From UBA9715 sp964553375 (lineage in GTDB: Bacteria; Actinomycetota; Coriobacteriia; Coriobacteriales; Eggerthellaceae): a stretch of DNA of 64,000 nt. The stretch lies in NCBI GenBank assembly GCA_964553375.1, contig CAZKKN010000001.1:47385-111384 (forward strand). Direction: 5' to 3'. Made by a program: the position numbers and the translations under genes. Below are positions 27,501-28,394 of this stretch, one piece after another; within the stretch, counting starts at the first letter, position 1; the number at the start of each line of letters is the position of its first letter. The notes beneath the pieces were generated by a model, which was not told where the DNA came from, did not search any database, and worked only from the letters and a program-made list of their open reading frames with translations.

Positions 27501-27988
27501 ACACCGGCAGCCCCATCTGCCCCGGCACCACCCTGGTGGTCAACGGCCGCACCCTGGTTGAGGGCGTGGATTACCTGATCACCTACCGCAACAACGTGAA
27601 TCCCGGCATTGCCACCATGACGATCATCGGCATCGGGCAATACCGCGGTACCTTCACCGAGGCGTTCCGCATCACCGCGGCCGCACGTGCCAACACGATG
27701 AGCATCGCCTCCTTCAGCGCCTCCGGCTTCACGGCCGCGAATGCGACCAGTGCGGACGCAGCCACCCCGGCGGAAGCCGGCATGGGTGCTGCCAACACGC
27801 TGGCTGCTGCGGCGGCCAAGGCCAGGGCGGCGGCCAACGAGGCTGCGGCTCAGGAGACCACGTTCTGCGGCAAGGTCACGGCAGCTGTGGGTGCTGCTGT
27901 GGATGCCACGGGCGGCAGCGGGGCAACCCGCGGCGGCACGGTGGCGTCCATGATCGCGAAGGTAGAGGAGGTCTCAGCCACTCTGTAA
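1..27988 (+). CDS. Giant Ig-like repeat surface/secreted protein (gene A), 5' end outside window
   Basis: The frame is open from the first base (first whole codon at 2) to the TAA at 27986-27988: 9,328 codons, roughly 0.95 MDa. The GTG at 20 is not the start, because the frame continues upstream and the first visible residues lie inside an InlB-like repeat. Order: InlB-like segments (about residues 30-195), a transition domain (200-265), MBG/YDG-like modules (260-470), about 105-110 Ig-like modules (to about residue 9,225) and an Ala-rich tail. Modules carry YTGSxITPxVTV, GTDYTVTY, NNVNAGTA and GNYTGT. I read about two dozen cysteines in the whole protein. Family knowledge: such modules form extended stalks of bacterial adhesins. 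Inference: an extracellular fibre. No catalytic domain, LPXTG or membrane segment is visible at the C-terminus. The signal peptide must lie upstream of the window. Gene B, 214 bases downstream, shares the architecture, so the two are probably paralogs. Ligand and function are unknown. Confidence 0.97.
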   Translation, partial: HNHGTTVTSVPQQFIDAAGEPEEGQPAPDVMPGFTVLDGVWKAEGWATRNNWASGTPYGQQVVADAKATTITTDSLVDNFYGVYSRALTLVYNGNGNEEFPVGGSMLPITNAGNRTDYTQYFHTGPSSSYDRITSVDFTLATAEQQHFTRNTYQFRGWMERPNGSDTIQDVPYTVKPGVGEDATTNVYALWWKELTLPSAIFKTYNGLQQTALEDTADDGYSIRGNTGTDAGKYTMTLTPDSGYLWPDGTSTAKTVEWTILPASLTVVTQGAAGVYNAKALRNAAGAAVSGLQNGETVGISGTGEQTVVGKSQNFFEVTWNDNSRSYVDASSVDENHPNGQVSTVPGAGASGYTAKANNYVITGWNLGELSVTKRPITIRGTQATREFNGSEQESTEVEMLPVGDPDAGLVDGQVVEASYSAKGMDIGTYKGAFLADPVIYASKTNRTNVTGNYDITVQTGTLTVQAKSIANPSIRLTSTTTVDFGGKLVVSLYDDAAKLPLTEGHHFKVAWYDYNEETGKVEGSALLATPTQPGKYVARITGSNNYAESRDEIFTINAYDLDVASTWITLDGTTDNASYEYNFEKQVPQVSVRATPGNRINMLVEGKDFDVVYTDSEGNEVAEPTNVGTYNVSIVGKGGYTGTVSAYKGAGATDGLSDKEMAFDIHAADIRVTNPVIGTKKYTGEEFTMDDLAPKASHNGHNLTRGDAAGEGVDYTVEITPQPVQEIRQYTATFKGHGNFTGEARVNFSVVSAVNARDIADCDITVTPQTYTGEALTTTVRVSYQGTVLTENTHYQLTYSNNTAAGTAAIVVEGIGAQYTGEVTADFQINPRSLADCTAEQLENQLYTGSSIEPEVAVSYNGKALSRGNDFGVTYVNNVNAGVATARVRGIGNFTGGMNVGFMIDEAQLSYANPKAGNVAYTGIGVEPKITGAYNGISLVKGTDYTVTYEKDPDWTPAEGEADERSLDAAGKPVKEGGYIAVIAAVSGGNFEGTVRSPFLVTKSDKSAIKLDGCTIEVEEGPFVYNGKAHEPKVKVYRPGTLLEIGSTEYAVSYMNNINAGEATVTVTAVGASVEGSKTAGFTITPLDLTDNPKAGATIEPAVYTGADIAPKITLTYAGLELGTESYKVISGELVNVGSHDVVLQGRGNYMGTVKATQVITARSLKDEGVDINVANAVFTGSAITPTVTATFNGTTLAAGTDYEVVYTAASDTAVISGGLPRTAGVYKATFTGAGNYMDTRETQFRVLSQAEAEGLIDLEKATIVVLDTCTYNGHEQKPAIEVLVDNKVVDPKNYTITYGNNVNAATDATITINATGTEATGSYSTTFEIAPASLGASTIRPLPNFTYDGSAKTPEVTAYMGTEDDPTELVEGKDFEVVYNRNINAGTANVMITGKGNYDGYNTARFTIAKALLEDAHPAVTPVVGNTTEAQTPVTSASYAGKELVAGTDYVVEFRDGDNNKIETPYLFATAGQAFRAIFSCPASSNFTTANPDVPIEVIFTVANRDDAIPITDERVTVTIDADDLVYTGKALTPKVTVVDSGTELLQDVDYTLSWDNNVNASTAEAPAKVTILSKSAPYIGSRTETFQIAPRAISEATVEGSQLTYTGSQLDPLAFSYNGQGLVSGTDYTVNYADGDTNAVANGSAAVTGIGNFTGTRTVPYTIAKADLKNTTANAQNRVYNGKADAPVVTVKLGEFTVDPSDYTVSTSGVNVASYAALITAAADGNFTGTATAVYSITPRSIGGALISIPDIVAGDEPQPTVIVDGITLVSGTDYTVTYAGDMNAKGAQITATFTGTGNYTDVNTFTFNVSDQDVLMDITDEDLFTITVDASGLTYDGNAQRPVVTVMPVGAGATALVEGDDYTVSYDNNVNAGTDTASISIAGKGKYTGTYTGRFSIAPADLKDVLVSKIDSVTYDGLSHQPEPMLAISGNRLVPGTDYTYEYQQLGTRVNPVNAGSYDMVATAVSGGNFTGTTTGAFTIGQRDITDAIPYTSDVSYPAGEMQSLDIVEMSLVLDGLKLAEGTDYEVSVTNVQGGEVSALTGEEGSYVYNARFTGKGNYTGTKNKTFNVTVTDSTKPKPTNLEKVVVTGEYTYTGSAITPTFAVYDTNGDLVANDPKNYTYKFSDEDPEHAAAGVAINAGPKILVIVTGQGQYQGTILSGNFEIKPAHIALAEPSIANAVVGTEGAGSVNAVFNGATLVKDTDFTVAYTPSELTTARQYKAVVSGKGNFTGNATCYFTLTETAPEGVKDINNPDDNIFVSIASGSVYDRTPQTPAVTVKDGEEVLVEGSDYTLGYSNNTNRGTGKVTVTMRGDKYIGSKTFDFDIAPASLAGATVTVKDAVFTGTELSPEISVTTAGGIVLQREEFTYAYTGTMPTGYTPGGNNALRVSSNSNNFDNVANGTFKVNPTGISGITVTAGKVANTTTEPTLNATFGNYKLVKGTDYTVDFSKRVTIVEGKEYQIMMNAAGSNFYNDCGDAGNEGKKVNYGVTATDDVSIVPQSLNGQAGETEGSLPPGVTVSGSLTPNPSMNAYIDSATYNGSLQTPKVRLQRFNDATFKYEDLEEGKDYSVTYSNNLNAGNATAVVTATGAGYKDAFTITFAIAKAPITYAEIQSQNYKAAEFTTTEVHNIASVRSGDMVLQPDQFTVVAPGEGQPKWLNAGSYAVTVQPTAASNYTGSIDTAFVIVPLDLAKLKNIKVVMNPATYNYRDGEAIDPENLPEAERGKPVVTYTDAANKTVTLSADTPDYLPAQYSNNITPGDATVTVTGTGNYRGTVSGTFKIVPTDLSSDSTVNVKLAYDTTAFNGREQKPGVTVTRGDRTLVQGTDYTVEYANCLNAGKGEVTVKFQNKYAGSIKKTFDITKVSLDTVSTSLTESFVYSGQPCDPGLSLRLGTYVLKEGTDFSVACTKDGTAVDLKTGIVEPGTYTLTIPAVAAGNFTGSLVKTVTVNKVAITGVTLEKATVGYNNANQVPVIAKVSTNNDAAGTPTYDVTYLKNGVEVLAADIKDAGEYTVRVTGTGNYEGERDATFTIQPVNISAGVFSVTDVTWNAYRNHAIEPPITLTAGGLTLEPVVRTREVSSWIESIPAAELATAGKDFDVTYALVDDGTATAKLDANGLPAGVGTYTVTARGINNCIGSTIAKQFKVVSNPLTQLTDSNVGVISPRTYTGEAHKPAIEFLGLGGKTMVEGTDYTVEYLDNINAGTARAVVTGKNDFSGSVIREFTINRAQLATEDVASIADQPFVEGQACEPAVVVTRDGRSLVQGVDYTVTYEGNSAATEIAKAVVTGIGNYDGTIEKNFRIVAAEPEDMLLSDCTVSLSQTTYTYDRTAHEPTVTVKHGSGPSELTLTQGDHYTVAYKNNVDAGTATVVISAVSGKHVLGSTQATFTINPVSLADATITGIQDMTYNGSEILQNFTVTKTFGSTDVALVKDTDYTVSYRNNVDAGTATVMVKGAGNYTGEKSVDFTINKPSIFSADFTLDDDLTYNGAEQEPGITVGFNSAVADPSTYTVSYAVAAEANGAKLGATGKPLNAGNYTVTITAGEFGNFQKGTSRTFSFTVKQKSIKDATLDIPAVTYDGTQRTPTVTVKLGDDTLVATQDYTLSMPAVMTDVNSYNVTATGTGNYCDTTAAFPFVINKAKLSSIAIDKIADQPYTGSAITPAVTAKLGDVAVPGAAFAVAYADNTELGTATITLTADPNGNFEGTATTTFNIVAASLAKAEVLASNVALPENAETIEPNVKVKLGEKLLAAGDYTLSYATAGDGATLKDGKPASVGTYTVTATGKGNYTDTSAAATFQVTDTPLTDIEPLIAGVADEQRVFKNAAWEPALVFATGAPSLTPAYTEGEGDDEVLKGDYTVAYANNVNAGTATITVTGINKYTGTKVIQFTISPFGIGDGNVTDVADQVKTGSQITPPVTVTALPGGEGTERLTLVEGTDYTVTYGANKETAGTVTVTPMGNYTTTAEVGGTSIVKNFQIVEPQADDIDLAQATVELFETFADGTYSKPVTDSTYRYDGTAKTPAAKVTVNGTVVDAKYLKVEYSNNTQVGTATVKVTPDTAAISDDETNGIEVPNILGFATKTFKINQKAAADITLVVDPIAGTFTYTGSAIVPAITVKTDDGRVLAEGVDYELSFSDNVNAGRVTVTATGIGAYAGATDGTQTFTIGKADLAATTVDAVAKGTYTGAAQTPGLTLTYNGNAVSADQFTVTYAVDSTVEGNTAALKDGKPVNAGTYTVTATAEADGNFANSNSTTFVIDPANVASATVVVTDRTIPAFESEDPNAVAPGVEPTIVVTDLLGNTLVKGTDYTVIYTPISGSLNNGLPNAVGEYVATIVGQGNYTDRKQSSSFNLFDESFELRDISGSDFLVSLASGTWVYTGQPHTPAVTVTDVANGNAALTQDTDYSVTYSGNTAAGVAKVTVAGIGAANLTGVKELTFTIAPRNLSDVTVAPVPDAPYTGSQITPNVNATYNGVGLVPGTDFTAAYGTNTAIAANGGTITLTGMGNYTGTRTVNFNITGISLSGAQVLAQDQVYDGTPKTPQVTVMVNGKALTEGVDFTGVTYTNNTEVGQATVAVTGMGAYTGTATGTFNITAEGDPDADRTDISGATLVGLKALTYTGAALEQGDFSVICNNVKLIKDTDYTVTYQNNVNVGTAAAVIVEGIGAYKGFVTGSFQILPMDISKLAENGGKLAMGSLKATDPSTILTPVVMAELNGKALIAGTDYTVTYSDTVKEAGDYTATVSGMGNFTGKAELPFTVLAADATAKNIADYLDAIQPVVYKGSAYGAEILKFYEMVEETQTVDGVETTVEVKKDITSSFVKGTHYDAVFTNSTDAGVASVTVTGMGDYVGSVTVNFSILPLAINSTDVVKSFAPISYTGSALNPQPKMTYAGTDRVEGTDFTVTYPANIVNAGTYMTTFVGKGAYTRTASTTEGAADTVEFTAAGNFTGSADVQLVVSKADMANATATVGSLEYDGGALDPSSVTNVELGGVALTAGTDYTVTYAKKNDDGTTTPVSAPTDLGTYVATFTGAGNNFDSSTSTTAEFKVISNSDVNKAIKLSELEINVDPATGVFNGKAHTPQVTLTRDGDPVTDLVEGTDYKVTWTNNVNAGKASVSITNISDKCFGTNSKADCYTITPVTLDSSMVAAIADVSYDGADHTPAASLRTGGYTLIEGTDFTTSVAVKGGSAVSQAIDAGTYTLTIRAAGTNFTGRTSVDFRIASVDLSAASVTAANQSFDGTAKMPEPQVVLNGKVLTSGRDYTVSYLSNTQVGTATVTVTGTGNYTGSASGTFQIAGNPLTIDTGAVGTFVEINVASAVYTAGPVQPGVTVNVVNRTENPEWTAGEPNPDVTDPDDPNHWLVPPSDSSVPQYLEERTVLRQGVDFDLAYGNNTEVTDGSHSYNPASKAFDGPLPLVTVYLKGNYEGTVTKEFQIGKANLAGAIIGRPGKVDFDNEGKAEPKPNLTFNGQIVDASEYTYSYENNTNADLGKVPRIIASAGTLVEDTEERDVIGEDGQPTGEKETVVIGTHWEDSVHFTGGTQTSATFIIGSATLKTENINVGGPYTFNGQDQKHATLNYGGLELVEGTDYAVSYKRVKNAAGDAVDASVDATDLKSVGWIAAVVTAVPGSLYTLGTTTNEGGEEVEITELVKTYQIVPADLASTTVSGVGDMVYTGAKQVPTATLRLGSYELTAEDFAVKTESGQAVITGDPVNVTPGGATMTFIPGTSGNFTNQQTATYHITPADISADGVLTTGAMERRVYNGLEQKQENLAVSFVGDATVPLTKDTHFTLEYADNINAGTATVIVKAIEGDDKNLTGSHSFTFTINQANLADVNITVPEQGYTGVGVEPTISAVLPNGTEAGVAVPSSAYTLSYADNVNVGEATVIATADPNGNFTGYKLGTFQIVPASIAGATVVAPDVTLPNDAESVQPAVVVTVNGNTLTAGTDYVLAYTAVASTGATLTADGLPATVGTYNVKATGKGNYTDTTADTQFQVTATPLEDISGDGYTVEFALDGDGIYNGAQHTGTVTVKAADNTELTEGTDYEVTYNGNVNAGTASVIIKGLTDAGYTGAVTRTFQIAPMVLPEDAVQDIAPQKVTGSQITPLVIVKAALADGDKVLTLGTDYTVTYGTNKTATELGTVTVFGKGNFTTADEFGIEKSFQIVDDSVAHAIDISKATITLWQDGVQVNNSTYTADGTPKTPEVRVTAEDGTVLELDNHFTVEYLDNVNAGTNTARVIVSAKEGAVPVCIGNKEATFTIRASNLMRMAAQVMGTYTYTGHVLKPVIRVTDATTGSENFGAVLTEGTDYTLRFSQGGNDATVRDAGTYNVYVDSIGNYQYAPDITNLTLTVEKADLALATLSGLDTKTFNGTAQTPVPVVTLGGLAVDSTLYGVAITDASGTVVASPTNAGTYTVTATAKASDNLVEGSSVSGTYTIEPASVAGATVSVGTVAAAFESDGSTPAPVDPASSVVVALGGRTLTAGTTDAPADYVVSYAVDSSVEGNTGSLRNGLPCGEGTYIANIAGTVNYTGTNSATFQVVKTANNARTLSDVTFRQAAQRNQRYTGDPITFQTNALTIRAKNAAGTVSNVTGTQLTDDISIEYENNVNVGTATLIVRGTSDKLTGVVSTTFNITQATLTAANFDAIPAQVETGRQLTPVITGTFNGKALKQGVDFTVEYGENRNAVDGKKNEGTASITAIGNFMTTQSKPISMTFDIIPMTEAADYIDLAVADVTLTPASFNYDGTAKEPAVTVSVDGKELVEGTDYQKKFQDNTAVGIAKVVITPATGDGANDKVIGSKTANFQINRTAVAASALDIRVAKTAYTGAAVTPTVDVYYKTASMPEAVLLKASTDYDLAYYQNTNVSDGTGSAAPYVEVTLKGGYSGSATKRFPIEKADLAGTVIAAIPDQSYTGDEIKPTLDVTFGTAKITEESGEFVATWANNTEVGTATVTITAGADSPHFKEGTSNSITFKIKGTPVTADAISIDGTDFVYTGQPINPVVLTVNGRTLVLGTDYQIEFAGNDNTNAGTIYYTIKGVDGSGYEIPAAGIVVSATANTAKAFTIEPATIDSITVAETDLAYTGSDLAPTVTVTAVGGKVPGEGEGAEPVDAALTLTADDYTVTYTLDGKAVAAPKAAGTYTVGVTPKANNGHTNYKNAETPVTVTMDVAQAAMDDVTVTGVVDKVFTGSPITQTYTVTFNGQAVDASEYTAAYQNNTAKGTAALVLTSTEANFTGTKRVEFQITAASLKAEDGLVTIAPIPNQEFTGSAIEPELTVLYKASESAEAVELTSADYIISEWRRNTAVGRALVRIAANPWGNFEGDQTATFEITPASIAAATVTASDKHIDADFTGTTEPTVTVTLKGITLVAGDDYLLSYSAAGNGASLVDGKPASAGTYTVVATGTGNYTGSTAATSFNLTTDEVKDISDATAYEVKASGLAGLQYTGSAHTPAVTVIPVGGADEDALTVDVDYTVEYQNNVNAGTAAIVVTGMGEYTGTKVIDFQIAKIPLSAVAISPIADRVYTGSQIMPIITVNATVGGVYRPLLEGTEYTVTYGENTQVGTGTVTIFGVGNFTTANSNNTDVGASRTFNIISEEDAEGKVRLSTAKVELFKEAGLINPVTDDTYYYDGTEKRPYVKVTAEDGTVLTENTHYTVSYVGNVNAGTAKVILTAGVGVLGGNEAAFKINPNADAKFTTSIPDATYTYTGSAITPVVTVKDGEKTLVAGTDYTVTYSNNTAAGTASYTVIGKGNYEGSATDPVTFTIAKADLSSASIADMPNVVYNTQEQAPTVAVRLGSSVVAPSEYDVQYIYHTTNAEGEAVDEVVSAPVHRGTYTVKVIGKGVNFVADSSTVKDYTIDPATLSSADVVAGDVPAAADGKSSVEPSLSVIVGGVALTKDVDFEVIYTIGATEDGKTGTLSEGKPVAQGNYIATIVGKGDYKDAASANFKVVRSGMASVHHIVIDEAGVDSDGNYTCEYNGLAQEPSFAVFESETARYPMSPMFYDHTFTDNVEAGAATITVRGKEANNYSGMASKQFTITPFTLADGTTVEIAPIAKQVANGLQLTPTVSAVAKFADGRTANLVEGKDFTVEYGANVNAVTGKTDEGTVTLRGLGNYQTAAAGITKTFDIISMADAMKLYNLAEATITLDATSFAYDGTAKEPAVTSAVVTVRDDEGNDVQVTIDPAEYDVTWVNNTAAGTAGAIVSAKATSTTVVGSQTVDFQITPKAMEASDVDVTFPVITYNGAAQTPRIKVALKDGTALKQGADFDVSFERNVNACTDITAADAPVAKIAFKGNYKNTVDANFAINKANLASVVLSTEDLPWTGEEQTPTLVAKLSGNTLDSSYINDTTQFAVKYFKDGAEVTPKDIGTYTVTVEATDACGNFYGSTSAEFEVGKVPLKIADNVTVADSTYAAAGLDPISMHVRLAGATEDTELQRGKDYTVEYKVKAGGTGSLTTPAGEGEIALPLNAGDYEAVISLTAEAQKNYGVGGEGADTDAKTLTVPFTVKKAVVSKMEQDGSLTFNNKAQEVALTIEAEGGIAAGATEAATLSLVAGDGKDYTVTNYAKDATVENNNANLVEGKPFNAGSYTAQVNLSSNFQLPEGMTDTGSFKIAPASLATAKVVQADAASLIYDGTNKHSAVKATVTIELDGQTVQLVPDKDYKLNVPSTVINAGSYQMVAAGLGNYTGTPSKLTLFKIAKKQVTATLSFESSIDGLMYGQDIPAHNVTFTGLTAADAALMGSDPNTASTANPIPYTVERNAPAAGATGTFTYVVRLGSLPKNYDVLNAKGRPAKRNEELVRTVFTVDPKPVDHATIKPTMGAGYPNFLFDEQLDRYLVHDEDFIVAYYYRLSTGSRGSLVGNGRDYPTQSGSYIAYIEGTRNYTSFVEVPFNVGEADMATGNVIACTTPTNFKYNAATQNIPVRITDEYGSETEYRPQQDYTVVYYAPGSAAAKVAPFASGSYSIPAKAPGEYTVVASAAPNSNYRGTLTTKFTMDSAVLGSGTARFEIPDVTYSSVMGAVALPTVTVSSSRVVLRQGADYTVEYATLDSEGNEVVQLGNSLNKLTAAMVGDGVDIRATFKAVDGSGFTTVVNTTTITVPPTEEGGQPTEITETIVGERLTFHVFPGGGNQGEDINVGRDNMLLTFGSELPSYAYTGSPICPGTTLVVNGRTLVEGVDYLITYRNNVNPGIATMTIIGIGQYRGTFTEAFRITAAARANTMSIASFSASGFTAANATSADAATPAEAGMGAANTLAAAAAKARAAANEAAAQETTFCGKVTAAVGAAVDATGGSGATRGGTVASMIAKVEEVSATL
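599..1410 (+). other. Transition domain plus two MBG/YDG-like modules, gene A
   Basis: At 599-800 the product reads TYNGLQQTALED ... GTDAGKYTMTLTPDSGYLWP ... VEWTILPASL, a module seen in many surface proteins just ahead of Ig arrays. Gene B has its counterpart at about 31690-31950 (GYIWKDETNEEYG ... LPWKIVPGSL). From about 785 to 1410 two modules follow the MBG/YDG pattern: xVYNAKAL ... GLQNGETV ... NYVITGWNLGELSVTKR, then REFNGSEQ ... GLVDGQVV ... TGNYDITVQTGTLTVQAK. These differ from the later YTG modules in lacking the GTDYTVTY and NNVNAGT signatures. Their role is presumably structural; domain names are assigned by pattern only. Confidence 0.6.
2276..5464 (+). repeat. Three-module blocks of about 0.75 kb in gene A
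   Basis: Blocks open with an Asp/Ile linker after a module ending F-x-V. The anchor isoleucines lie at 2279 (RDIADCDITV), 3029 (SAIKLDGCTIEV), 3773 (GLIDLEKATIVV) and 4538 (IPITDERVTVTI), spaced 750, 744 and 765 bases. The following anchor (LMDITDEDLFTITV) is at 5465, 927 bases on, where the period becomes irregular. Each block holds about three Ig-like modules. The copies are clearly diverged at residue level, so this is an old duplication hierarchy. Confidence 0.6.
11405..13063 (+). repeat. Six-module super-repeat, copy 1 (gene A)
   Basis: A 1,659-base (553-residue) block. Order: (a) TPLTDIEPL module; (b) DVADQVKTGSQITPPV, with a characteristic TVTYGANK and no NNVNAG; (c) DDIDLAQATVELFE; (d) TFTYTGSAIVP; (e) ADLAATTVDAV, with TVTYAVDS; (f) ANVASATVVVTD, ending in NNGLPNAVGEYVATIVG and an F-N-L close. 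The same a-f order recurs in later copies. Module f is the block terminator: it has no YTGSAITP strand and is always followed by a loose Asp-containing linker. Confidence 0.65.
18002..19636 (+). repeat. Six-module super-repeat, copy 2 (gene A)
   Basis: A 1,635-base (545-residue) block with the same module order as copy 1: (a) TPLEDISGDGYTVEF; (b) DIAPQKVTGSQITPLV with TVTYGTNK; (c) HAIDISKATITLWQD; (d) TYTYTGHVLKPVIRV; (e) ADLALATLSGLDTKTFNG; (f) ASVAGATVSVGTV, with NTGSLRNGLPCGEGTYIA and an F-Q-V close. The linkers TPLTDI (copy 1) and TPLEDI (copy 2) are nearly identical. Within the modules identity is moderate, pointing to an old block duplication. Confidence 0.65.
19637..22279 (+). repeat. 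Super-repeat copy 3 with a four-module insertion (gene A)
   Basis: A 2,643-base (881-residue) block. It starts a-b-c-d-e like its neighbours: ARTLSDVTF; FDAIPAQVETGRQLTP; DYIDLAVADVTL; ALDIRVAKTAYTG; ADLAGTVIAAIPDQSYTG. Four further modules then follow (DGTDFVYTGQPINP; AETDLAYTGSDLAP; TGVVDKVFTGSPITQ; IAPIPNQEFTGSAIEP) before a normal terminator module f (TASDKHIDADFTG ... NGASLVDGKPASAGTY). Ten modules instead of six agrees with the excess length, about 88 residues per module. It looks like a whole-module expansion between e and f. Confidence 0.6.
22280..23872 (+). repeat. Six-module super-repeat, copy 4 (gene A)
   Basis: A 1,593-base (531-residue) block in the a-f order: (a) EVKDISDATAYEVKASG; (b) SPIADRVYTGSQIMP with TVTYGENT; (c) GKVRLSTAKVELFKEAG; (d) DATYTYTGSAITPVV; (e) ADLSSASIADMPNVVYN; (f) TLSSADVVAGDVPAAADG, with TGTLSEGKPVAQGNYIA and an F-K-V close. 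Module c of this copy shares the 'xVELF' strand with copy 1 (ATVELFETF versus AKVELFKEAG), which supports homology by position. Confidence 0.65.
23873..25215 (+). repeat. Super-repeat copy 5, partial, lacking module f (gene A)
   Basis: It continues directly from copy 4 with (a) SGMASVHHIVIDEAGVDSDG; (b) EIAPIAKQVANGLQLTP with TVEYGANVNAVTG; (c) KLYNLAEATITLDATSF; (d) DVDVTFPVITYNGAAQTP; and (e) ANLASVVLSTEDLPWTG. The expected terminator f is replaced by a different module (VPLKIADNVTVADSTYAAAG), after which the array is irregular up to the C-terminal tail. Confidence 0.5.
27677..27985 (+). other. Ala-rich C-terminal tail of gene A, no recognisable anchor
   Basis: After the last Ig-like module (GIGQYRGTFTEAFRI) comes about 100 residues rich in Ala, Thr and Ser, including ANTLAAAAAKARAAANEAAA, a likely helix, and a single Cys in TTFCGKVTAAVG. 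The last residues are MIAKVEEVSATL. I looked for LPXTG-type sorting signals, a hydrophobic segment with a positive tail, SLH, GW, LysM and choline-binding repeats and saw none. The other two frames also show no anchor here, so a simple frameshift does not hide one. The protein may be secreted, held non-covalently, or attached by its unseen N-terminus. Confidence 0.6.
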
Positions 27989-27997
27989 AAGCAGAAA

Positions 27998-28031
27998 CTC
28001 GGGGGTTGTGGAGAGCCCCGCAACCCCCGAG
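27998..28031 (+). terminator. Strong hairpin 10 bases after gene A stop (terminator-like, no U-tract)
   Basis: Left arm ctcgggggttg (27998-28008) and right arm caacccccgag (28021-28031) are perfectly complementary over 11 bp. The stem can be extended by one G-T and two G-C pairs (28009-28011 with 28018-28020), leaving a six-base loop. It sits immediately after the TAA of gene A, as expected for an intrinsic terminator or 3'-end stabiliser. No T-run follows: the next bases are cggcgtatatgtg. Termination would therefore be incomplete or factor-assisted, and read-through into gene B is possible. Confidence 0.55.
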
Positions 28032-28047
28032 CGGCGTATATGTGAAA

Positions 28048-28076
28048 TTGATAGCAGAAACAGTTACAGGCATATG
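28048..28076 (+). promoter_or_regulatory. Weak sigma70-type promoter candidate before gene B
   Basis: TTGATA (28048-28053, 5/6 to TTGACA) is followed after 17 bases by CATATG (28071-28076, only 3/6 to TATAAT). A second -10-like hexamer, TAGAAT, lies at 28105-28110 without a convincing -35 box. The gap 27989-28202 is visibly more AT-rich than the flanking genes, as promoter regions usually are, but neither candidate is strong. Nothing else recognisable (operator, riboswitch, tandem repeat) is seen in this 214-base gap. Confidence 0.22.
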
Positions 28077-28192
28077 AATCCACAAAGACAATACAACTAC
28101 GGAGTAGAATGTAAGGCTGCCAATACCAGCTCTTCTTTGGGTGGATGGAAAAAAGGAAGGTTGGCGTTGGTCAACAAAAGCGGCACAAATGC

Positions 28193-28198
28193 AGGAGG
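28193..28198 (+). promoter_or_regulatory. Ribosome binding site of gene B (AGGAGG)
   Basis: A perfect AGGAGG lies four bases before ATG 28203. It decides the start, because the frame is also open upstream with another in-frame ATG at 28074 that has no comparable Shine-Dalgarno sequence. Confidence 0.8.
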
Positions 28199-28202
28199 AA
28201 TA

Positions 28203-28394
28203 ATGGAAGTCACCGACGCGGTGCAGACCGGCGGCAGGTCTGCAGAGCGGCGAGGCGATGGGAACGTGGGGGCGCAGACTCCGCGTACGCGAGCCAGCCG
28301 TAAAGCTCTAGTGAGTAAGTTCGGTAAGAAAGCTTTCACATGCTTCATGGCAGTGGTTCTGGCGGTAGGCTTATGCCCGCTGCCGGCTTTCGCC
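28203..28394 (+). other. Signal peptide of gene B (long n-region), cleavage after Ala64
   Basis: Residues 39-64 read KFGKKAFTCFMAVVLAVGLC then PLPAFA, followed by EDGS. This is a Lys-rich n-region, a hydrophobic core (about 44-58) and an A-F-A cleavage site after Ala64. About 38 additional hydrophilic, Arg-rich residues precede the usual n-region (SAERRGDG ... RTRASRK). Extended n-regions occur in large Gram-positive surface proteins and autotransporters. A GTG at 28311 (residue 37) would give a conventional signal peptide but lacks a good ribosome binding site. Confidence 0.8.

Larger units (their letters stand above)
1690..27676 (+). repeat. Ig-like YTG-module array of gene A (roughly 105-110 modules)
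   Basis: An essentially uninterrupted run of 75-100-residue modules. Each begins with a short strand such as ADLxxAxVxxIxDQ, then YTGSxITPxVTV, a turn and 'xLVEGTDYTVTY', 'xNNVNAGTATVTVTG', 'xGNYTGT' and a closing 'xxTFxI'. The count is estimated from length divided by module spacing. Two joint types occur. In the tight joint the closing TFxI runs straight into the next ADLxxA. In the loose joint a module ending FxV is followed by an Asp-rich linker such as 'AEGLIDLEKATI'. Loose joints divide the array into blocks. At the DNA level the 18-mer encoding DYTVTY (gactacaccgtgacctac) is repeated exactly at many places, for example 5330, 11822, 15008, 18392 and 23210. Confidence 0.92.

Noticed and set aside
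2000..27600. Regularly spaced repeats as a CRISPR array
   Set aside because: The repeats are in frame, protein-coding and degenerate, with a period of about 230-300 bases. There are no palindromic repeats of 25-40 bases and no cas genes.
19667..27640. Antisense open frame of 2,657 codons on the - strand
   Set aside because: The same mirror effect of codon bias in gene A; it ends where a single CTA codon occurs in the sense strand.
27677..28000. LPXTG or other sorting signal hidden by a frameshift at the end of gene A
   Set aside because: All three + frames were read; none gives an LPXTG motif, a hydrophobic segment or a positively charged tail before the hairpin.
28074..28076. Upstream in-frame ATG as the start of gene B
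   Set aside because: No good Shine-Dalgarno sequence, and the stretch to 28203 looks like AT-rich leader. ATG 28203 has AGGAGG. Kept only as an alternative.
28149..28154. Run of six A as a phase-variation tract before gene B
   Set aside because: Too short and in the leader; no evidence of slippage.
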